From the IMG/VR virus record IMGVR_UViG_3300042534_000692, positions 1 through 31,090 of that record: 31,090 nt of DNA. One strand, given 5' to 3'. Below the pieces are notes generated by a model that saw nothing but the letters and a program-made list of their open reading frames with translations, did not search any database and had not been told where the DNA came from. This document shows, in pieces, positions 19,227-28,201 of the stretch; the first letter of the stretch is position 1; the number at the start of each line of letters is the position of its first letter. The DNA comes from a virus. Made by a program: the position numbers and the translations under genes.

Positions 19227-21043
19227 TATTCATTTCCTCTTTCTTTTAATAATTGACTCATAATGAGTGCTCTTGTTGTCGGCGATAATGCAGTAGCAGC
19301 TCCTGTTTCTGCAAGTCGACCAGTAGCGCCTAACCCTAATCTTTTTAGCAGAGGATAGCCCAAAATAGCAGTTCCGGCCGCTATATGACCCCCTGCAATT
19401 CCACCTACTCCTAATGCTTGTCGTCCAAGCCCAAACATTGAACCCAGCCCACCTTTCTTAGCAGGTTCCTTAAATAAATCAGGATTACTTTCATGTAATT
19501 TAGAATAATTATCTAATGTCGCCTTGTCTTGCTCATTAAACATAATATTTTTCTGATTTTCACCTAACTTCATATATTTTTTTATAAATGCAGCAGGATC
19601 ACCTTCTTCAGTTCTGAAATGATGATATGCAATAAGATTTTTAGATTCTTCATCAGGCATCATGTGCATTAAATTATTTACTAATTCAAATTGATCTTTT
19701 TGTTTCCCAGGACGTAAATATTCCTCGGCCATTCCAGAAACGGGTCTGCCTTTTGCGTACCTGTTATAAAATGGCGATGATTTTGCTTTACCTCCGGGAG
19801 TTTCCATAAATGGAACAAGATTTTCTTTATATTTTCTATCTGCTTCTTCCCAAGATTTAGATATATCTTCTTTTTTATTTTTAAGGGATTCAATCTTTTC
19901 TGCGTTTGCTTCTTTATTTTCAGAGGTTAGTTTGCTTATTTTTTCATCTACGGAGTCTATGCTAGATTTTCTGACTGAATCCCTTAAACCTTCTTTTGCC
20001 TCCATAGCTATATGACGTCTTTGATCATCATATTTAAAACGTTTAAAATCTTTGTTTAATCTTCTTTTAGCTAAATCAACTTTATCAAATGTAGGAGTTT
20101 TAAGTTTTAACCATTTATTGAGATAATTCATGGTTTTTACTTGATCTTCATCTAGTTCTTCTGGACCTTCAAAAAGCCCTCCTTCTTCTATCTCCTCTTT
20201 TTTAAGAGCCTCCATCTTGTCTAAATAAGGTTGAGAATTAATTTTTAATTTTTGTTCTTGAGCCATTTCCATAGGTTTTGCATATGCTGCTCTAATACTA
20301 TCTTCAGGTTGTACCCATCGGCCTATACCAACAATATCATCTCGTTTATTTTTACCTCTTAACTCTTCAAAATGTTGTGCTGCTATATCATAAATATCTT
20401 GCGCGGATGTTTCTTTACTGCTGGACCCCCTGAATCTTGTTAACATATTATCTAATGCAGCTCGTGCTTGAGGATAGATAACTTCTGCTCTTTTAGAAGC
20501 AGCTTGTGCTAATTTCCCAGCACCTACACCACCTAAATGTAAACCAGCACCAGCTAGTCCTCCTATAACAGCACCTCTTTCAGGTGCCTGCGGAGCCTGT
20601 GTTGCGCCGTATGTTGCACCTATTGCTGCCTGTTCGCCTAATGGAGTTAATGACTCTGCAAGGCCGAGAGGACCCATAGCAGCTGCTGTCCCGCCATAAC
20701 CTAGAATATCTCCGAGTACTCCGCCAACTTTACCTGGTAATGTCCGACGTCCAGGAGCTTCAGCAACCTGAAATGGAGATAGAGGTTGTGCTCCTGCTAT
20801 TCTTCTTGGAATATTAACAGCACCTGTGACTAAGTTTGATAATTGTTGAGCTAATTCTTGTCCCGCTGCTGCCGGAACTTCTACAGCTGCTCTCCCAACT
20901 CCTCCTAAAGCTTGTAATAAAGGATGCTGAGTTGTAGACGCTTTGTCGACAGATGCTTGATCAGCTAGTAAATTAATAGGCCCAACTACTGTTGGTGCAG
21001 GCTGTTTTAAGTCTTCTTCTGTTAATAACATCTTTGGCATCAT
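19226..21043 (-). CDS. Ejection (DNA transfer) protein, P22 gp16-like position and size
   Basis: A 605-aa protein, compared with 609 for P22 gp16. The N-terminal third is rich in Gly/Ala with hydrophobic stretches (VGGVLGDILGYGGTAAAMGP, GAVIGGLAGAGLHLGGVGAG), suited to entering the host envelope. A long charged helical middle (about 190-430) and another Gly-rich hydrophobic part near 530-580 follow. It comes third in a row of ejection-protein genes, as gp16 does. The assignment rests on order, size and composition rather than close sequence match. It overlaps the gene before it by 4 bases (ATGA). Confidence 0.7.
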   Translation of the reverse strand: MMPKMLLTEEDLKQPAPTVVGPINLLADQASVDKASTTQHPLLQALGGVGRAAVEVPAAAGQELAQQLSNLVTGAVNIPRRIAGAQPLSPFQVAEAPGRRTLPGKVGGVLGDILGYGGTAAAMGPLGLAESLTPLGEQAAIGATYGATQAPQAPERGAVIGGLAGAGLHLGGVGAGKLAQAASKRAEVIYPQARAALDNMLTRFRGSSSKETSAQDIYDIAAQHFEELRGKNKRDDIVGIGRWVQPEDSIRAAYAKPMEMAQEQKLKINSQPYLDKMEALKKEEIEEGGLFEGPEELDEDQVKTMNYLNKWLKLKTPTFDKVDLAKRRLNKDFKRFKYDDQRRHIAMEAKEGLRDSVRKSSIDSVDEKISKLTSENKEANAEKIESLKNKKEDISKSWEEADRKYKENLVPFMETPGGKAKSSPFYNRYAKGRPVSGMAEEYLRPGKQKDQFELVNNLMHMMPDEESKNLIAYHHFRTEEGDPAAFIKKYMKLGENQKNIMFNEQDKATLDNYSKLHESNPDLFKEPAKKGGLGSMFGLGRQALGVGGIAGGHIAAGTAILGYPLLKRLGLGATGRLAETGAATALSPTTRALIMSQLLKERGNE

Positions 21044-22278
21044 GCTGCTCCATGTTTTTGTCTTAATCTTTGTATTACTTCGTCTGTAGATATTCCAAGC
21101 TGTTTAGCTGTATGATCTATATTTTCTTGTGTAGAATTAGGAATGTTAGGAATTAATAAAGCTGTTCCTTTTTGATAACCTGTTTCGAATTGTTCTTGAC
21201 CAGCTATTCCGCCTTTAACTCTCGTTAAATTACTATTATGATAATGATCTAAGTATTCTATTAATTTGTTCCATCGTTGAAGAGCAAGTTCAGGATTGTT
21301 ATCTAAAACGTTATCTACTCCTTGGCTCAGGTTTGCTACAGCATCAGCTATATATTTTTCAACATACCCTTCTCTAACAGAAGTCGCCATAGCTTGTCTT
21401 AAAGTATCAGTAATAAATTTATGAGTTTCTTTTCTAAAAGTCTGATAATCATTAAATCTTTGCTTTCGATCCCCAGTTAATGTTCCTGTTGCATTAGATA
21501 ATTGATCGGTTCTATATGCTGCCGCTCCACCAGGTCCTGAATAACTCATCATTGGAGATATATTTACACCTTTTATTTCCGATAGAATAGAAGCTGATGT
21601 AGATGCTCTATTTCTAGCTGTTTCATCAGAAGTCTCTTTTTCTAATTCACTTCCTGTTTGTGCAGCCATTTCACCAAATTGTTGCTGATCTTCAGTAGGA
21701 ACGTGAGCTTGAACAGCTGGTGTACCAGTCATAGCTGCTACTAATGGATGCTGAACTGTTTTAGGTGTCTGCACACCAGTTTCCGGAGATTGTCCTGGGA
21801 CTAATTGTTGACCTGTATCAGTTGTGACATTTAATTGTTGCTGCTCCTGAGGGGTCATCTGAGGCAATATTGAATCTAATAAACTTCTATCACCAGCAGC
21901 TGCTTTTTCTTGCGCTACTTTTAACATCTGTAATTTAGACGAGGATGGCATATAAGCCCATATTCCTCTTTGTTGTAGACTTTGAGTTTGAGCTTTTCTA
22001 TAAGATTCTCCAGCATTCCAGTCTTCTTTCGTAACCTGTAAAGGTTGACCTGTCATTAGGCTTCTAACACGTGCACGACCTAATGCAAGTGCAGGACCTC
22101 CTGTAAGACCGCCTCCCTGACCTAATAAAGGGTCTTGTGCTTTAGCTTGTGATAATGCAGCTTGTGCTTGCAATTGAGCTAACTGAGCTTGGGCCATAGG
22201 AGTTACATATGGTGAAGTCAATAAACTACGCGCTGCCTGACCTCCAGCTGCTGCTGCTTGCGGATTAAATGCTACCAT
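21040..22278 (-). CDS. Ejection (DNA transfer) protein, P22 gp20-like position and size
   Basis: A 412-aa protein, compared with 471 for P22 gp20. The N-terminus is Ala/Gln-rich and helical: NPQAAAAGGQAARSLLTSPY, MAQAQLAQLQAQAALSQAKA. The rest is mostly helical, with QLVPGQSPETGVQTPKTVQH in a low-complexity middle. It resembles internal virion proteins injected with DNA. It is second of three ejection genes and shares the N-terminal theme HPLLQALGG/HPLVAAMTG with the following protein. Its function is inferred from synteny and composition. Confidence 0.68.
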   Translation of the reverse strand: MVAFNPQAAAAGGQAARSLLTSPYVTPMAQAQLAQLQAQAALSQAKAQDPLLGQGGGLTGGPALALGRARVRSLMTGQPLQVTKEDWNAGESYRKAQTQSLQQRGIWAYMPSSSKLQMLKVAQEKAAAGDRSLLDSILPQMTPQEQQQLNVTTDTGQQLVPGQSPETGVQTPKTVQHPLVAAMTGTPAVQAHVPTEDQQQFGEMAAQTGSELEKETSDETARNRASTSASILSEIKGVNISPMMSYSGPGGAAAYRTDQLSNATGTLTGDRKQRFNDYQTFRKETHKFITDTLRQAMATSVREGYVEKYIADAVANLSQGVDNVLDNNPELALQRWNKLIEYLDHYHNSNLTRVKGGIAGQEQFETGYQKGTALLIPNIPNSTQENIDHTAKQLGISTDEVIQRLRQKHGAA

Positions 22279-22290
22279 AATCTTTTTCCT

Positions 22291-22962
22291 TTATAAAAAT
22301 GCGCTGATAGCACCACCAAGGCCACCACCAAACTCACCTAAATATTGACCTAATCCACTTTGTGATGCTACTTTCTGGGCTTCAGCCTGTGCTTGTGTTT
22401 GTGCTAACTGTGCAGCTAGATTTCCATACTGTCCTGCAGATGTAAGTCCAAATTGACCCATCTGACCAGCCGCACCCATACCCATCTGACCGAGTCCAGC
22501 CTCACCACCTAAATATGTTTGACCCATACCTAGAATATTCTGTAAATATTGCTGCATGTCTTGTGATGCTAATCCTTGCGAATAACCTAGGATGTCCTTC
22601 ATTTCTTGACCTGATCCAGCCATCCCTCTAGCTCCCATTGCATTCTGTAATTGTTTAATACCTTCCTGCTGTTGAAATTGAGCTGCTGGAGACATTTGAT
22701 ATCCACCCATAATTTGAGAATACATTTGCGAAGGGTCGGAATACGGTTGCAATGCTTGCATATATTGTTGCAATCCACCATAGCCTGCCTGTTGATATGG
22801 AGCTAATTGACCTATCGCTTGTTGACCCATCTGCTGAATATAATCTTGAGCACTTTTTAAAGTTTTCTCCCCACCTCCGGAAAAATCACCTTGTCCACCT
22901 AAATAATAACCAAGTAAGTTACCTCCAAGCTCGGCGGCAAATGGTAATGCTGCTGCAAACAT
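22291..22962 (-). CDS. Ejection (DNA transfer) protein, P22 gp7-like
   Basis: A 223-aa protein, compared with 229 for P22 gp7, and extremely rich in Gly, Gln and Ala. Key stretches: YLGGQGDFSGGGEKTLKSAQ, SPAAQFQQQEGIKQLQNAMG, ARGMAGSGQEMKDILGYSQG, and LASQDMQQYLQNILGMGQTY. The pattern 'AQFQ..QG...L....AARG...SG..L' is typical of gp7-like DNA-transfer proteins. It is first of the ejection trio and follows the small 137-aa gene in the position of gp14. It has a strong ribosome site (AAGGAG). Confidence 0.78.
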   Translation of the reverse strand: MFAAALPFAAELGGNLLGYYLGGQGDFSGGGEKTLKSAQDYIQQMGQQAIGQLAPYQQAGYGGLQQYMQALQPYSDPSQMYSQIMGGYQMSPAAQFQQQEGIKQLQNAMGARGMAGSGQEMKDILGYSQGLASQDMQQYLQNILGMGQTYLGGEAGLGQMGMGAAGQMGQFGLTSAGQYGNLAAQLAQTQAQAEAQKVASQSGLGQYLGEFGGGLGGAISAFL

Positions 22963-22974
22963 ATCTATTCTCCT

Positions 22975-23388
22975 TTAATTATTGCTTCTACTATTCTCAA
23001 TCCAAATATTTCGTTTTTTATTATAATGAAATGATATTACATCTCCTTCACCCATCTCATAATCAACTCCACCAGATAATTGGAGTCCATTACCATTAAC
23101 AAACTTAACTTTATTTGTATCACTCATTCCTTCGACAGTTAATGATTGACCATCTTCTCCTGCTGTAATCTGAGGATCAGACGTCAATGTTGTAGTTCCA
23201 GCACTTGCGCCTTCAATTCTCATAATACCTGCCTCAACTCTAATTTGATCGTAGGCATTTAAAATAAGAGTATTTGATGGAGTACTAGAAAAATTAATAG
23301 CAGTTGTAGCCCTCTCGAACCACCTACTCCAATTCTGATTAATAGAATATTTTCCTGCTACATTGTCATACGGCTGTTTTTCAAGCAT
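22975..23388 (-). CDS. Small structural protein (137 aa) between gp10-like and ejection genes
   Basis: Start taken at the ATG overlapping the upstream stop (TAATG, GGGG about 9 bases before). A frame 9 codons longer exists but lies inside the gp10-like gene. The product starts MLEKQPYDNVAGKYSINQNW and is beta-rich: FSSTPSNTLILNAYDQIRVE, GTTTLTSDPQITAGEDGQSL, FVNGNGLQLSGGVDYEMGEG. Its place corresponds to gp26/gp14 in P22, but it lacks a long coiled coil and so is not a gp26-type needle. A decoration or tail-tip role is possible. Confidence 0.65.
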   Translation of the reverse strand: MLEKQPYDNVAGKYSINQNWSRWFERATTAINFSSTPSNTLILNAYDQIRVEAGIMRIEGASAGTTTLTSDPQITAGEDGQSLTVEGMSDTNKVKFVNGNGLQLSGGVDYEMGEGDVISFHYNKKRNIWIENSRSNN

Positions 23389-24824
23389 TATTGAATCCCC
23401 ACAGTCAATGAACATCCTAATAAAACGAATGGAATCTTATTATAATTTTCAATTCTGAATGCTGTATCTGCACTAATTCCTAAATTAAAAAATCTTACTT
23501 CAGTCTTTCTTTTTCCAATCTTACCCATCGCCTGACTTAACTGGTTTCCATAAGTAATTCCACCATCCCTAGAAACTTCTAATCTAAGTAGTGGATCATC
23601 ATCATTACCAGATTCATGACCTACACCAGATTTCACATCAAACCATATCTCGCATAAAAGATGATTTTTATAATTAGGCAATGAAAACACACCAACTTCA
23701 CGCATTTTACGAATAGAAGTCCCATTATCATCATAAATTTGATCAGATAGCTCCATAATAGAATTTGCGTTATAAGGTAAAACATAATGTTTATCGTTAT
23801 AATAAAAATATGCCTCCGGTAGCCATCTGTCTTCATCTTTATATGATAACTGAGACCAAGATTGAGTTGTCAGACAATACATCCATGTTCTGTTATCTTC
23901 AGTAAAATTAACTACGTAGAAAATATATCCAATCCTATTTTTGAAGATATACGCGCTCGAGTCTTCTGGTGTTTTATACAGAGATAATTCTTCTTCTATA
24001 GCTGCTGTACTTATCTTTTCAGGCTCTCCACCGGTCGTCATCACTATAGAGACCTGACCGTTATAATATCGAGCAAGCCAAATGGCACGTTCGAAATTTA
24101 TAGCAATACTTCCAGCAGATGCGCACCCATAATCCAGTGTCTGTACAGACTGCTGACTAAAAGGAAACGCTTGGCCAGAATCGTACCAAACTTCAACCGA
24201 ACGTTGACCAAAGAGATATAACAGACCTCTCAAACGCCCTAATCCTGTGAATATGTCGGGATATGCTGTTAACTTAGCTCTGTCTAATGTATCCCATGAA
24301 TTAGCATCATTTATTCCAGAAATTCCCCACGAAGCACTTTCAGCCTGACATACAATAAATCTTTCAGCTAGAACTGTGATATCTATAGGATTATCTAGGA
24401 AACCAGGAGCTGTTATTTTAGTTAATACACCAGTATCTTTACTATAAACCCAGCCCCCTTTCCCGTCCACGAAGACTAACTCTGTCCCATTGTCTTCAAT
24501 TCCTACATATCCTCTATCCGTTAGAATTTCTCCAAGATAAACAATATTAAATGAGTTATCTAATGAATATATTTTATCATCAATGACAATAAATATTTTA
24601 TTATCAAAAACATGCGCTGCTCTTCCTCGTCCTGTTCCTCGCCCACGCCTTACCAATGTTTTAACTTCTTTCAAACCTGGGCGCGTGAATAAAGATTTAT
24701 TGTTCTTACCTTGATGGTCAACAGCAGCATACATATTTAGAGTTCGTTTAGAATCAAACTCATCATAACCATGTCGAGCATAATCCCCTACAATATCTAA
24801 ATTTACTGTCGTCAATGTACTCAT
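23388..24824 (-). CDS. Packaged-DNA stabilization protein, P22 gp10-like (tail hub)
   Basis: A 478-aa protein, compared with 472 for P22 gp10. It plugs the portal channel and joins the tail. Recognisable parts: FDSKRTLNMYAAVDHQGKNN near residue 25, FTRPGLKEV, beta-propeller-like blades with WLARYYNGQVSIVMTTGGEP, and GLGRLRGLLYLFGQRSVEVW then YDSGQAFPFSQQSVQTLDYG, which are hallmarks of gp10 proteins. It follows the gp4-like gene directly and overlaps the next start by one base, keeping P22 order. Confidence 0.85.
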   Translation of the reverse strand: MSTLTTVNLDIVGDYARHGYDEFDSKRTLNMYAAVDHQGKNNKSLFTRPGLKEVKTLVRRGRGTGRGRAAHVFDNKIFIVIDDKIYSLDNSFNIVYLGEILTDRGYVGIEDNGTELVFVDGKGGWVYSKDTGVLTKITAPGFLDNPIDITVLAERFIVCQAESASWGISGINDANSWDTLDRAKLTAYPDIFTGLGRLRGLLYLFGQRSVEVWYDSGQAFPFSQQSVQTLDYGCASAGSIAINFERAIWLARYYNGQVSIVMTTGGEPEKISTAAIEEELSLYKTPEDSSAYIFKNRIGYIFYVVNFTEDNRTWMYCLTTQSWSQLSYKDEDRWLPEAYFYYNDKHYVLPYNANSIMELSDQIYDDNGTSIRKMREVGVFSLPNYKNHLLCEIWFDVKSGVGHESGNDDDPLLRLEVSRDGGITYGNQLSQAMGKIGKRKTEVRFFNLGISADTAFRIENYNKIPFVLLGCSLTVGIQ

Positions 24825-24825
24825 A

Positions 24826-25569
24826 TTATCTACTCAATGATGATAAATTCGTTATATAATTATTCTTTCTAAATATAGAAGTATCATTAATATCTAAATT
24901 CCTTGCATTACTTGCAATAATGTCATCTCTACTTTGCTTATAATAAGATTCATCTACTTCATCCCATTTACTAGCTGGATAATTACGATGTAACATTCTA
25001 GCTAATGCATTTTCTAAATAAAAAATCATGTACGGAGGAATATTATCAATTTCAGTATTTAAAGCTTGTGTTGTAATATTCATTTTTGCTTTAATTGAAC
25101 AGGTATACCCTTTATCAGGTATTTTATAAAATGTAATTACTGATTCCATTAATCGATGAGGTGTTGCATCTGGCACCATTCTATTAGTAAAATAACATTT
25201 TGAAGGACGTCCTGTAGCTGTAAGAGAAGTTCCTTCAAAATATAAGGTGTCGCTTAAGATATCAACTGGATATAAAATATCATTTTCAATTATAGAAACA
25301 TGCAAAAGCTTTGTAATGTTAAAACCAGTCAGCGGATAATGCTTAGAAAAAACAACGTCCCTTTCTCCTGGAATTAAAGAAAATTCAACTTCACTAAATA
25401 ATGGAATATATGATTCATTGCCAGATAATTCATCAAGTAAAACATTAAGAGAATACAATCCTTCTGTTACTTGATCTCCAGTTAAATTTCGATCATTAGA
25501 TTTAACATTTATTATTCTGTATGCTTTTTCTATTATATCATTAACAGTTCTATATATTGGTGTAGCCAT
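24826..25569 (-). CDS. Head-to-tail adaptor, P22 gp4-like
   Basis: A 247-aa protein, longer than P22 gp4 (166). It has the family opening MATPIYRTVNDIIEKAYRII then LTGDQVTEGLYSLNVLLDEL and a beta region with LIPGERDVVFSKHYPLTGFN. The C-terminal part FYLENALARMLHRNYPASKW is typical of portal-gp10 adaptors. It starts after a hairpin that follows the coat gene and precedes gp10. Its ribosome site is AGGAG. It binds beneath the portal and seals the DNA-filled head. Confidence 0.82.
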   Translation of the reverse strand: MATPIYRTVNDIIEKAYRIINVKSNDRNLTGDQVTEGLYSLNVLLDELSGNESYIPLFSEVEFSLIPGERDVVFSKHYPLTGFNITKLLHVSIIENDILYPVDILSDTLYFEGTSLTATGRPSKCYFTNRMVPDATPHRLMESVITFYKIPDKGYTCSIKAKMNITTQALNTEIDNIPPYMIFYLENALARMLHRNYPASKWDEVDESYYKQSRDDIIASNARNLDINDTSIFRKNNYITNLSSLSR

Positions 25570-25596
25570 CTTATTCTCCTAATAATAATATAACTA

Positions 25597-25622
25597 TAAG
25601 GAGGGAAAATAATCCCTCCTTA
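25597..25622 (-). terminator. Hairpin between coat and gp4-like genes
   Basis: TAAGGAGGG and CCCTCCTTA form a perfect 9-bp stem with an 8-base loop. Read on the minus strand it is followed by an A/T-rich run with scattered Ts, not a clean U-tract, so it is probably a leaky terminator or RNA stabiliser that lowers expression after the highly expressed coat gene. Confidence 0.65.
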
Positions 25623-25630
25623 AGGATTAT

Positions 25631-26875
25631 TTAGGATACGAGCCTAACTATTTGGGATGGAATCCACACCCATCCGCAAAGTACATCAAGACGTAATTGA
25701 TTTACATTATTTCCTATACTACTACCTTTAGATATACGAACTGACCATCCTGTTTCAGGATCCATAAATGTTGAACTATCGCAAGCATCTAATTTTTCCA
25801 GAGGAGGACAGACAGCATATAAACCACACGATGGATAAGCTATATTGACATTCTGTAAACCGTCAGTACTGTTTCTAATAACAGTAATAGTTGCTCCATC
25901 AGGAATAGCACCAGATAAATTTTGATTAGGATCATCAGTATCAATATTAATAGTTGGATTAACAGGAATAGTTGCAGCTCCTCCAATCGCAACATTAACA
26001 TCAGCAGTCACAAGAAATTGAGCCTTTTGACGACTATTAATCTTATTTACTCTATTCACAAAATAAGGCTGCAAAGTAGCATGTGTAATCTCAATTATAT
26101 CTCCCTTCTTTAACATGCCAGTTACACCAGCACCACCACCATCATCAAAACCAGCAGCTACGATTGTATTTCCAGAAGAAACAGCCCCATTAACAACAGG
26201 AGTTCCATAAGTTCCAGTATAAGATTGATGTGCAGCAATGCTTTGATCTTCAAATACAGTAAAATGCGATAATTTACCCAATTGTGAGCCAAAACTAATT
26301 TCTTCATTCAAAGTTGTATTAAATGAATTTTGTAAAGCAGATTTTAAAGCTGATGCATCATACGGATTTAAAGAAAGAAACCATTCCTTACCTTTATCAA
26401 TACCCTGTCCAACCATTATTGCGCCAGTATTATCAACAGCTGCAAAAGTATTAATAGGAGTGCCAGGAGTACCGTTTGATAAATAAGCACTATTAACAGC
26501 ATCTAAAGCTATATCTTTATTTATATCAGAAATAATATTCCTAACAGCTGGAAGTAATACACGATCTTTCCAACTGTTATAGCGCAATGTTGTTGATAAA
26601 TCTATAGTTGAATAATTTATATACACAGTATATAAATCCCTCAAAGTAAGAGGTAAATATGTTTCTTTAATATCTGATGCAGTAACTGAATTACCACGTT
26701 GAACTTTATGCTGATTATCTAAACGAATATTAATCGTTTGACCAGCATCATAAGTATTATCACGAAATATACCATCATACTGACGATTAGCAGTAGCGAT
26801 AAAAGTATTGTTTGTTTTGAAGTACGCAGCAGATTGTTTAGACAATAGCGTACTATTTATGAGCGTATTAGCCAT
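25631..26875 (-). CDS. Major capsid protein, P22 coat (gp5)-like
   Basis: A 414-aa coat protein, compared with 430 in P22. Start taken at 26875 (MANTLINSTLLSKQSAAYFK) because GGAGG lies 7 bases upstream; an ATG 8 codons earlier overlaps that ribosome site. P22-coat features: NTFIATANRQYDGIFRDNTY, GQTINIRLDNQHKVQRGNSV, ADVNVAIGGAATIPVNPTIN and the ending VLCGWVWIPSQIVRLVS. It is expected to have the HK97 fold with an inserted domain as in P22. It sits between the scaffold and the gp4-like genes. A hairpin follows it. Confidence 0.92.
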   Translation of the reverse strand: MANTLINSTLLSKQSAAYFKTNNTFIATANRQYDGIFRDNTYDAGQTINIRLDNQHKVQRGNSVTASDIKETYLPLTLRDLYTVYINYSTIDLSTTLRYNSWKDRVLLPAVRNIISDINKDIALDAVNSAYLSNGTPGTPINTFAAVDNTGAIMVGQGIDKGKEWFLSLNPYDASALKSALQNSFNTTLNEEISFGSQLGKLSHFTVFEDQSIAAHQSYTGTYGTPVVNGAVSSGNTIVAAGFDDGGGAGVTGMLKKGDIIEITHATLQPYFVNRVNKINSRQKAQFLVTADVNVAIGGAATIPVNPTINIDTDDPNQNLSGAIPDGATITVIRNSTDGLQNVNIAYPSCGLYAVCPPLEKLDACDSSTFMDPETGWSVRISKGSSIGNNVNQLRLDVLCGWVWIPSQIVRLVS

Positions 26876-26941
26876 TTTAATGCCTCCATAATAAATCAAA
26901 AAAATTAATAATTTCAGTGACTTATTGTAAAGACCCTAAAA

Positions 26942-27742
26942 TTATCTCATATATTTCTTTTTTTCAGCGTCTACCATTTGAGAATAACTCATCGCGATAG
27001 GATCTGATGTTGTTTTTGATTTAGGAACTGCCTTCGTTGAATCAATCGGAAGAGGTGCAGATGATTTGATCGGTTTTGTTCTATTTAACATATTACCTTC
27101 AAGCATATACATCTCTCTTACTTGTTGATCAGGTGGCAATCTGGAGATACGTGCAGCTTCTCTTTGATTTTTTGATAGATGATAAATGACATCAGGGCCA
27201 TTAGGAGAATTTTTAGCAGCTAAAAGCATTGTATCACTGAAATTTCCGCTATCTCCTAATTGAATGATATTTTTGGAAAAATCTTCGATATCAGCAGCCT
27301 TTTCCTGCATTTTTCTTGCAAATTCTTGCTCTTTAGCAGCTTCATAAACCTGAAACTGTAGATTCTGCATCTCTATTTCACGACGTTGAATCTCTTGTTT
27401 CTGCTCTTCGGTCAAAACTTCATTAAATTGAGCCTTTTCTTGACTCTTTTGAATTTCAGCCGACCGAACCAAAGCTTCTAACTCTTTAATTCTCTGCTTA
27501 TCTTCTCGCGAAGCCTGTTTGTGCTTTGTTTCCAGCCTTCCCAGCCTTCGTAGAACCCATTTTTTGTCCTTAACTGAATCAGGAGCATCTTTCAGAGCTT
27601 CTAACTCTTCAGATTCCTCTAATTCTTCATCTTCAACCGGAGTTTCAATCTCCGTGTCTTCATCATTAGATATATTTTCATCTAATGCTTCAGCTATAAC
27701 TTCTTCTTGCCCTTCTGGGGCTCCATCGGTTACTTCTGACAT
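26942..27742 (-). CDS. Scaffolding protein, P22 gp8-like
   Basis: A 266-aa protein, compared with 303 in P22. The first 55 residues are strongly acidic (MSEVTDGAPEGQEEVIAEAL onward), then come long charged coiled-coil helices (about 58-165) and a basic C-terminus ending MSYSQMVDAEKKKYMR. A basic helical C-terminus is the coat-binding part in P22 scaffold. It lies just before the coat gene, the standard position. AAGGAG precedes the start. The family call is by layout, composition and position. Confidence 0.8.
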   Translation of the reverse strand: MSEVTDGAPEGQEEVIAEALDENISNDEDTEIETPVEDEELEESEELEALKDAPDSVKDKKWVLRRLGRLETKHKQASREDKQRIKELEALVRSAEIQKSQEKAQFNEVLTEEQKQEIQRREIEMQNLQFQVYEAAKEQEFARKMQEKAADIEDFSKNIIQLGDSGNFSDTMLLAAKNSPNGPDVIYHLSKNQREAARISRLPPDQQVREMYMLEGNMLNRTKPIKSSAPLPIDSTKAVPKSKTTSDPIAMSYSQMVDAEKKKYMR

Positions 27743-27864
27743 GTTGTCTCCTTTTCCTACTATGCATTTATGGCTACATATTCGCCTTACCAGCTAATAT
27801 CTTTGCTGTGAAAGACCTCTTTTTAAATATGGTTTCATATCTAATATAAGAGTATACGAATGCA

Positions 27865-27893
27865 AGTTTAGGATTTTATTGGGACAATGTCAA
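27865..27893 (-). promoter_or_regulatory. Possible promoter ahead of the scaffold-coat genes
   Basis: On the minus strand: TTGACA (27893-27888), 17 bases, TAAACT (27870-27865), giving a leader of about 120 bases to the scaffold start. The -10 is weak and the spacing differs from the 16 used elsewhere. Confidence 0.35.
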
Positions 27894-27985
27894 CTACATA
27901 TTATAGATTTTTTCATATTTGCTAAATGATAAATATTATATCTTTAAAAAAGCCTGGTTATTACCCCAAAATCCACCTTACATAA

Positions 27986-28114
27986 TCCTTACGTTATCCT
28001 TTACCTTACGTTAAAATAGGGAGGAAGGTTTTTTATAAAAAGGCTGATATAGAATCATTTATCGAATCTAATACTGTCTATAGATACAGTAACTATTTTA
28101 AAAACTTTGAATAA
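27986..28114 (+). pseudogene. Remnant of an excisionase-like HTH gene
   Basis: The plus-strand frame from 27986, following a stop and without a start codon, reads LRYPLPYVKIGRKVFYKKAD then IESFIESNTVYRYSNYFKNF. LPYVKIGRKVFYKKADIESFI is the typical wing and last helix of MerR/excisionase-like proteins. The N-terminal helix-turn-helix is missing. Short near-repeats of CCTTACGTTA just upstream suggest slippage broke the gene. A short upstream frame beginning near 27926 in another phase (MINIISLKKPGYYPKIHLT) may or may not belong to it. It is opposite in direction to all neighbouring head genes. Confidence 0.6.
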
Positions 28115-28154
28115 CAATTGTTTTTTTATAGCTGCTATGTGAAAATATATATAA

Positions 28155-28174
28155 ATGTCAAAGAATTTTGACAT
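28155..28174. promoter_or_regulatory. Palindrome with TTGACA-like arms
   Basis: ATGTCAAA-GAAT-TTTGACAT is a perfect 8-bp inverted repeat with a 4-base centre. Each arm contains TTGACA, but no -10 box at proper spacing was found in either direction. It is possibly an operator for the lost regulator. Confidence 0.4.
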
Positions 28175-28201
28175 CTAAGTGTGCGGAATTTTTTACATTT
28201 G

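Larger units (their letters stand above)
27743..28201. other. 459-base stretch without an intact gene, between scaffold and the 46-aa gene
   Basis: This is the longest gene-free stretch in the window. It holds a candidate minus-strand promoter (27865-27893), a decayed plus-strand HTH gene fragment (27986-28114), a 20-bp palindrome (28155-28174), and near-repeats of CCTTACGTTA at 27977-28015. A minus-strand frame of about 38 codons starting near 28172 has no ribosome site and was not called. Confidence 0.7.
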
